Source: Anaerolineae bacterium (GTDB lineage Bacteria; Chloroflexota; Anaerolineae; JAADDB01). Taken from it: a stretch of DNA of 5,407 nt. The notes under the pieces are model-generated. The model made no database searches, was not told where the DNA came from, and saw only the letters and a list, made by a program, of their open reading frames with translations. The stretch is taken from NCBI GenBank assembly GCA_015486895.1, contig WFQT01000087.1, positions 1 to 5,407 on the forward strand, in the 5' to 3' direction. The position numbers and the translations under genes were made by a program. Below, in pieces: positions 1 through 2,468 of the stretch (its first letter is position 1; every line of letters starts with the position of its first letter).

Positions 1-168
1 CGTTGCTCATTCTTTCGAAACATACTCGTTCTCGCTTATAATAGGCTTGGATAGCTCATTGATAGCACTTCGCTATCTCTTATCCACAGTTTAGCAAAAC
101 TAGCAAATTTTCGCGAATTTTTCGGGCCTTTTTTCAGTGGAGCCAAGAATCTGAATGCGGAATAAATG
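1..168. other. AT-rich non-coding stretch with a DnaA box
   Basis: I see no gene here. The stretch is clearly more AT-rich than the rest of the window. It has a perfect TATAAT at 37-42 with only a weak -35 candidate, GATAGC twice (50-55 and 61-66) followed by the inverted GCTATC at 72-77, which gives a 6-bp stem with a 5-nt loop, and a perfect DnaA-box 9-mer TTATCCACA at 80-88. TAGCAAA occurs twice near 92-107, followed by a TTCGCGAA palindrome and T-runs. If the attC at 169-270 is real, this stretch would be the end of the preceding cassette or its flank. A single DnaA box does not make an origin. Confidence 0.4.
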
Positions 169-270
169 GCCTAACAAGTCGCTCCACCTGACCGCTATTT
201 CGCTGGCCTGCCTGTGCGTGCCGCACGCAGACAGGCGCTCCATAGCGGCAGGTAAGCTTGGCCGTTAGGC
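169..270 (+). other. attC: attC recombination site (integron gene-cassette site)
   Basis: The ends are R''=GCCTAAC (169-175) and R'=GTTAGGC (264-270), which fit RYYYAAC and GTTRRRY and are exact inverted complements. Inside the spacers, ACCTG (186-190) plus CCGCTAT (192-198) pairs with ATAGCGG (242-248) plus CAGGT (249-253), leaving A191 extrahelical. GCT (181-183) pairs with AGC (255-257) across a bulge of CC against A. On the folded bottom strand this gives the unpaired T and G bases that attC sites use for integrase recognition and polarity. The central part (199-241) is a further imperfect palindrome. Cleavage by IntI would be expected between G264 and T265. No integrase gene is in the window, so this is a lone site, a cluster of attC sites lacking an integrase, or the edge of an array extending left. 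Confidence 0.8.
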
Positions 271-351
271 ACAGTCTACGAGAGGAATGTGCAGCGAAGG
301 CATCTTCACTTTCGATGGACATTTCGGCCATCTCCCCGGCGTGAAGCGTCT

Positions 352-430
352 AACGCCCGGTGAAATGGCTCTGGATTGAATTCACCGCCGAATGCGAAAG
401 GGCCCGATGTGCCAGACGCGGGCGGGCGTT
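352..430. repeat. Inverted repeat AACGCCCG / CGGGCGTT
   Basis: The perfect 8-bp arms lie at 352-359 and 423-430, with a further TCTGG/CCAGA pairing inside. The left arm overlaps GTCTAAC (348-354), which matches an attC R'' box. The right side reads GTTGATC (428-434), which breaks the GTTRRRY rule and overlaps the -35 hexamer of the next gene. It may be a decayed attC or simply a hairpin upstream of the promoter. Confidence 0.4.
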
Positions 431-457
431 GATCAATTTCTTATTCCGTTGTATACT
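429..457 (+). promoter_or_regulatory. Sigma70-type promoter for the toxin-antitoxin pair
   Basis: A -35 box TTGATC (429-434, 4/6) and a -10 box TATACT (452-457, 5/6) are separated by the ideal 17 bp. Transcription would start near 464, giving a leader of about 47 nt before the ATG at 511. The right arm of the inverted repeat at 352-430 touches the -35 box, so the dyad could be an operator, although that is inference. A cassette carrying its own promoter is typical of toxin-antitoxin cassettes. Confidence 0.5.
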
Positions 458-510
458 GAAGTTGTGCTGTGATTCATTAGCATAGTTTTTGATCGAGAGG
501 TACAGATGCC

Positions 511-804
511 ATGACACTTGACGAAATTCTGCGTGATATCCACGCGTTAGAAGAATATCTGCTGAACTATGAGCGCAAATATGGCGTACTGACAGAGACT
601 TTTTACGAATCCTTTGAGCGGGGGGAAGAGCCGCCCGAGGAAAGCTGGGTACTGGATTGGAATGGGTGGGCTGCCACATACGAAATCTGGTTGCAACGAA
701 AGAAGCAGTATGAAGAGGTGATTCGCATTTTGCAAGCCAGTACGCCATTGATTACTGTGATTCAAAAAGCGGCCCGTCGTGAATCCCTTTCGATCTCTGG
801 CTGA
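511..804 (+). CDS. Small acidic helical protein, putative antitoxin partner of TumE-type toxin
   Basis: This is a 97-residue protein without a recognised enzymatic motif. It is rich in Glu, Tyr and Trp and looks mostly helical: an N-terminal helix (LDEILRDIHALEEYLLNYERKYG), an acidic loop around residues 36-48, then a WNGWAATYEIWLQRKKQYEEVI segment (residues about 50-71) that could form a coiled coil. I recognise the general type as the small protein often encoded directly before DUF6516/TumE-like genes, and infer an antitoxin role from this pairing. No DNA-binding HTH is evident. The start is the ATG at 511, with GAGAGG (495-500) 10 nt upstream. A two-codon ORF (ATG CCA TGA, 506-514) overlaps this start. 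The 3' end overlaps the next gene by 26 bp, which implies one operon with coupled translation. Confidence 0.83.
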   Translation: MTLDEILRDIHALEEYLLNYERKYGVLTETFYESFERGEEPPEESWVLDWNGWAATYEIWLQRKKQYEEVIRILQASTPLITVIQKAARRESLSISG

Positions 805-1204
805 GTACGAAGAATTCATCTACACACTACCGCAACGCTATCCGTCGGTTGTGTCCTCGACGCTGGTCGTTGTTCGCCGGGGGGCAACGCTGGCGATGGT
901 CACAGGAGAACTCCTCATCGCAGGGGGATACAGGATCGTTGTGCAAGAGCATCTGGCATTCGCTGACATGCCTCATCCTCTGGTGCGTTACGGGTATGAA
1001 GCCTGGCAGGGCTCGAAGAGGCTCTACTGGTATGATTCGCAGCCTCATCCTGACGACGCCTCTTTGGCTTCGACATTTCCGCATCACAAGCACCTGCCGC
1101 CTGACATCAAACATCATCGCGTTCCAGCGCCTGGCATCAGTTTCGATGAACCGAACCTGCCCTTCCTAATCGAAGAACTGGAACGAATTAGTTCCGCGCA
1201 ATGA
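779..1204 (+). CDS. TumE/DUF6516-family putative toxin
   Basis: This 141-residue protein matches my recollection of the 'toxin-antitoxin system TumE family' (DUF6516). It has an N-terminal SLAEYEEFIYTLPQRYP segment, beta strands at about 24-32, 38-47 and 51-56, then the family's aromatic LYWYD segment (82-86), a histidine-rich PHHKH motif (101-105), HH at 112-113, and a C-terminal helix FLIEELERI. The biochemical activity of the family is not something I can assign from sequence; the conserved His/Lys cluster is the likely active region. GTG at 779 is the only possible start, because an in-frame TGA lies at 758-760 and no other start codon lies between. There is no good Shine-Dalgarno, so translation probably depends on termination of the upstream gene that it overlaps. 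No clear terminator follows. Confidence 0.83.
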   Translation: MNPFRSLAEYEEFIYTLPQRYPSVVSSTLVVVRRGATLAMVTGELLIAGGYRIVVQEHLAFADMPHPLVRYGYEAWQGSKRLYWYDSQPHPDDASLASTFPHHKHLPPDIKHHRVPAPGISFDEPNLPFLIEELERISSAQ

Positions 1205-1259
1205 GCCTGAACTGGCTGGTGAGTACGCGGCTGACCGGTCGAAGAAACTGTATGCTGGC

Positions 1260-1400
1260 TCACTGAATACTGATTACTGACGAAGCGGGGCTGACGTAGC
1301 GCACGTGGTTGATCCACCCCTGCACGCTGGTGTCCACGACTGCGAAGGAGATTTCACCGCGGGCGTAGGCATCGGCCAGCCGGCGCAGTTTACGGCTGTC
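1260..1400 (-). pseudogene. C-terminal remnant of a reverse transcriptase (DGR-like RT tail)
   Basis: Reading the minus strand from 1400 in one frame gives a D-S then RKLRRLADAYARGEIS, then about six residues, then SVQGWINHVRY, before the frame runs into unrelated residues and a TGA at 1260-1262. This arrangement (basic LRRL helix, GEIS, SVQxWxxHxxY) is what I know from the thumb/tail end of stand-alone bacterial reverse transcriptases, especially those of diversity-generating retroelements, which usually continue with an ADT-type segment that is missing here. Upstream in the same frame there is a TAG immediately before the fragment (about 1407-1409), so the polymerase core is gone. Both ends are broken: heptamer repeats on one side, an IS-like repeat array on the other. 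Identification rests on about 36 residues, so it is moderate only. Confidence 0.55.
1262..1282. repeat. Tandem heptamer repeat ACTGAAT/ACTGATT/ACTGACG
   Basis: Three consecutive 7-bp units share ACTGA (1262-1268, 1269-1275, 1276-1282). They lie exactly where the reverse-transcriptase reading leaves its family pattern, so they mark a junction. Confidence 0.6.
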
Positions 1401-1488
1401 AAATCGCGGCTAAAGTGGGCCATTTTGCCCGCGAATCAGTGGACCATTTGGGTGAAAACCTATGGGCCATTATCGCACGCGAACTAAC
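1397..1488. mobile_element. Possible end of an IS21-type insertion sequence (three 23-24 bp repeats)
   Basis: Three degenerate copies of a unit GTGGrCCATTT-N-GCGAA start at 1415, 1439 and 1462. The shared core GGRCCATT is at 1417, 1441 and 1464, spaced 24 and 23 bp. Copies 1 and 3 also share GCGAA at matching distance. Ends with several regularly spaced repeats beginning near a TGT are typical of IS21-family elements, and a TGTC lies at 1397-1400, exactly where the reverse transcriptase fragment stops being intact. No istA/istB gene or second end is in the window, so it would be a solo end. Iterons or an operator array are alternatives. Confidence 0.35.
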
Positions 1489-1510
1489 AACGGGCATAGT
1501 ATACACCTTT

Positions 1511-1558
1511 TCGCCGTTTTAGGCGACGTTGTGGTGGGGAGCAACCGAATTAATTCGG
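1511..1558. repeat. Two hairpins/palindromes: TCGCC-GTTTTA-GGCGA and CCGAATTAATTCGG
   Basis: The first is a 5-bp stem with a 6-nt loop (1511-1526). The second is a perfect 14-bp palindrome (1545-1558). They begin the hairpin-dense tract that runs to about 1800. No function is assigned. Confidence 0.55.
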
Positions 1559-1573
1559 ACTATGAGGCGTGCC

Positions 1574-1604
1574 GCCGAACGTCGCCCTCCGGCGACGGAA
1601 GACC
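1574..1604 (+). repeat. 31-bp hairpin repeat, copy 1 (CGTCGCC stem)
   Basis: The core is CGTCGCC (1580-1586), loop CTCC, GGCGACG (1591-1597), a 7-bp perfect stem. The whole 31-bp unit, starting GCCGAA and ending GGAAGA-C-C, matches the copy at 1737-1767 at 28 of 31 positions in direct orientation. Two of the differences are in the loop, which is what selection on a stem would leave. Confidence 0.75.
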
Positions 1605-1611
1605 AGGGGGG

Positions 1612-1662
1612 CGGCGTAGGCCCACCTTCGGCCAAAGGGCCTTAGGGGTGATTTCAATCGCG
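1612..1662. repeat. REP-like composite repeat, left copy (GTAG-hairpin plus ATTTCAATCG)
   Basis: The unit has GTAG (1616-1619) followed by GGCC-hairpin sequence (to 1633), a GGCC at 1638-1641, and the mini-hairpin core ATTTCAATCG (1651-1660). It matches 2312-2362 almost base for base over the first 30 bp (one substitution, one indel) and again at GATTTCAATCG, with the copies offset by 700 bp. A GTAG tetranucleotide at the foot of a GC-rich hairpin is the hallmark of REP sequences mobilised by REP-associated tyrosine transposases. The hairpin stem is imperfect in this copy. Confidence 0.65.
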
Positions 1663-1673
1663 ATAATAACGCG

Positions 1674-1737
1674 CCGCTACGTACGTCATAGCGGTTGAAA
1701 CCGCACCTGGGGACAGCCCCCGACACGTCGGGTGCTG
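1674..1737. repeat. Cluster of three hairpins including GCGGTT-GA-AACCGC
   Basis: CCGCTA (1674-1679) pairs with TAGCGG (1689-1694). GCGGTT (1691-1696) pairs with AACCGC (1699-1704) around a 2-nt loop. CAGC-C-CCCGAC (1714-1724) pairs with GTCGGG-T-GCTG (1727-1737), a 10-bp stem with one mismatch. The middle hairpin read on the minus strand has the TTTCAA core of the mini-hairpins at 1651, 1816 and 2348 but with different, compensated stem bases. This copy points the opposite way to the one at 1651, like paired REPs. Confidence 0.6.
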
Positions 1738-1767
1738 CCGAACGTCGCCCCGCGGCGACGGAAGATC
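1737..1767 (+). repeat. 31-bp hairpin repeat, copy 2 (CGTCGCC stem)
   Basis: CGTCGCC (1743-1749), loop CCGC, GGCGACG (1754-1760). It is a direct repeat of 1574-1604 with 28 of 31 positions identical and the stem fully conserved. Confidence 0.75.
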
Positions 1768-1775
1768 GGGTGATT

Positions 1776-1827
1776 GGCGCGATCTAAGCGCCGGCCGCAG
1801 GCCATGGAGGGCACAATTTCAATCGGC
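1776..1827. repeat. Hairpins and a third ATTTCAATCGGC copy at the transposase 3' end
   Basis: GGCGC (1776-1780) pairs with GCGCC (1788-1792). GGCC-GCA-GGCC follows, then ATTTCAATCGGC (1816-1827), a 12-mer identical to 2351-2362 on the other side of the transposase. The transposase stop codon (TCA on the plus strand, 1819-1821) lies inside this 12-mer. The two identical 12-mers in direct orientation could mark the ends of the mobile unit. Confidence 0.5.
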
Positions 1828-2265
1828 GAACACTCCCGATGCATCATCCGCCTGGTCAACCGTATCCTCTAGCTCCGGCCATAGCGTATCCTGAGCGTGA
1901 TGTTCTTTCTGGTTATTGATGTAACTGACGATTTTGGGTAAATCCCAACGGCTGACACTAAAAGCCCCGTAGAACCCTTGCCACTTGAACAGTGTCGACG
2001 GCTGCAACTGATCGTTGACGAAGCGGGAAGAAGTACCTTTCATCTTTTTTGCCAGCGCGGCAATCGCTATTGTAGAAGGAAGGGATAAGAGTATGTGCAC
2101 ATGATCGGCCACGCCATTGATGGCCAGAATTTGACAGCCGAGCGATTTGGCGGAATCACCGATATTGCGATAAAGACGGCGTTCCATTGCCGGTTCGATC
2201 AAAGGTAGGCGATCCCATGTTGTCCAAACGAAGTGCACATAAAGCGCCAATCTGTTACGACGCAT
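1819..2265 (-). CDS. Y1 HUH transposase, IS200/RAYT-like (REP-associated tyrosine transposase)
   Basis: This 148-residue protein has the complete Y1_Tnp (PF01797) pattern. It starts with LALYVHFVWTTWDRLPLI, has the metal-binding HUH motif at H55-V-H57 within VADHVHILLSL, and the catalytic tyrosine Y115 in IVSYINNQKEHH. Such enzymes cut single-stranded DNA next to a hairpin through a 5'-phosphotyrosine. Length is normal for IS200 TnpA and for RAYTs. I chose the ATG at 2265 because AAGGAG sits 8 nt upstream and the family's N-terminus begins there; an in-frame ATG 30 bp earlier lacks support. No TnpB partner is present. GTAG-hairpins lie about 50 bp before the start and about 185 bp after the stop, which favours a RAYT-like role over a classical IS200. 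It looks intact. Confidence 0.93.
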   Translation of the reverse strand: MRRNRLALYVHFVWTTWDRLPLIEPAMERRLYRNIGDSAKSLGCQILAINGVADHVHILLSLPSTIAIAALAKKMKGTSSRFVNDQLQPSTLFKWQGFYGAFSVSRWDLPKIVSYINNQKEHHAQDTLWPELEDTVDQADDASGVFAD

Positions 2266-2273
2266 TGTAGAGT

Positions 2274-2279
2274 CTCCTT
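2274..2279 (-). promoter_or_regulatory. Ribosome binding site of the transposase
   Basis: The minus strand reads AAGGAG, 8 nt before the ATG at 2265-2263. It decides between this start and the one 10 codons upstream. Confidence 0.75.
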
Positions 2280-2308
2280 TACAAAAGTTGTCCACCTATC
2301 AGCGGATC

Positions 2309-2362
2309 GGTCGGCGTAGGCCGACCTTCGGCCAAAGGCCACAAAGACCGATTTCAATCGGC
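2309..2362. repeat. REP-like composite repeat, right copy (perfect GTAG-hairpin)
   Basis: GTAG (2316-2319) overlaps a perfect hairpin GGCCGA-CCT-TCGGCC (2319-2333). An alternative perfect 7-bp stem GGTCGGC (2309-2315) / GCCGACC (2320-2326) presents GTAG as its loop. Further on is the perfect mini-hairpin CCGATT-TC-AATCGG (2348-2361). This is the best-formed copy and sits just upstream of the transposase start, as expected of a REP copy recognised by that enzyme. Confidence 0.68.
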
Positions 2363-2379
2363 AGAAAGCGCATCGCGCG

Positions 2380-2417
2380 GGCCGCCTGCGGCGGCCAAAG
2401 AGGGACACCCCCTTTGG
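2380..2417. repeat. Two strong overlapping hairpins downstream of the NACHT gene
   Basis: GGCCGCC-TGC-GGCGGCC (2380-2396) is a perfect 7-bp stem. CCAAAG-A-GGG (2395-2404) pairs with CCC-C-CTTTGG (2408-2417), a 9-bp stem with one mismatch and a 3-nt loop. They lie 46 bp past the NACHT stop in its reading direction. A U-run typical of an intrinsic terminator is missing, so they might slow or end transcription, or be more REP-type hairpins. Confidence 0.55.
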
Positions 2418-2442
2418 AATCCCCCTAAAGATCAGAAATCCA

Positions 2443-2468
2443 GAGGATCAGAGACCTGAGGATCAGAG
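2443..2468. repeat. Tandem direct repeat of GAGGATCAGAG
   Basis: The 11-mer occurs at 2443-2453 and 2458-2468, a 15-bp period. The stop codon of the NACHT gene (2463-2465) lies within the second copy. A looser GATCAG at 2430-2435 continues the pattern. Confidence 0.65.

Larger units (their letters stand above)
1205..1500. other. Gene-free junction region made of element fragments
   Basis: No intact gene is supported here. Going right, it contains the palindrome GACCGGTC (1233-1240), three tandem heptamers (1262-1282), a minus-strand reverse transcriptase fragment (to about 1400) and a triple 23-24 bp repeat (1415-1488). The short plus-strand open frames here have no ribosome site and carry the debris in the wrong frame. 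I read it as a patchwork left by successive insertions and deletions. Confidence 0.6.

Noticed and set aside
287..379. 30-codon ORF just after the attC (starts M-C-S-E-G)
   Set aside because: AGAGG is only one base from the ATG, codon content is uninformative, and no family resemblance is seen; too weak to call a cassette gene.
348..434. Second attC site (GTCTAAC ... GTTGATC)
   Set aside because: The R' box breaks GTTRRRY, the two boxes are not complementary beyond AAC/GTT, and the arms pair directly through AACGCCCG without the usual unpaired spacers. It is kept only as an inverted repeat.
350..819. Minus-strand open frames of 132 and 90 codons
   Set aside because: They lie antisense to the toxin-antitoxin gene and its promoter region, have no ribosome site, and their translations look like reverse-frame sequence.
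1305..1698. Plus-strand open frames of 60 and 78 codons in the junction region
   Set aside because: They run across the RT remnant, the IS-like repeats and the hairpins, and have no Shine-Dalgarno or recognisable domain.
1650..2361. CRISPR array, because ATTTCAATCG recurs and resembles the end of some CRISPR repeats
   Set aside because: The three copies are irregularly spaced (165 and 535 bp), the conserved part is only about 11 bp, and there are no spacers or cas genes.
2380..2417. Intrinsic terminator of the NACHT gene
   Set aside because: The stems are strong, but no U-run follows in the minus-strand direction, so I list them as hairpins only.
1400..2462. DGR template repeat between the NACHT gene and the RT remnant
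   Set aside because: I looked on both strands for the framework pieces of the variable region (the GGGTTTCGAGTGGTG end, VRCA codons, runs of AAC) and found none. The template is absent from the window.
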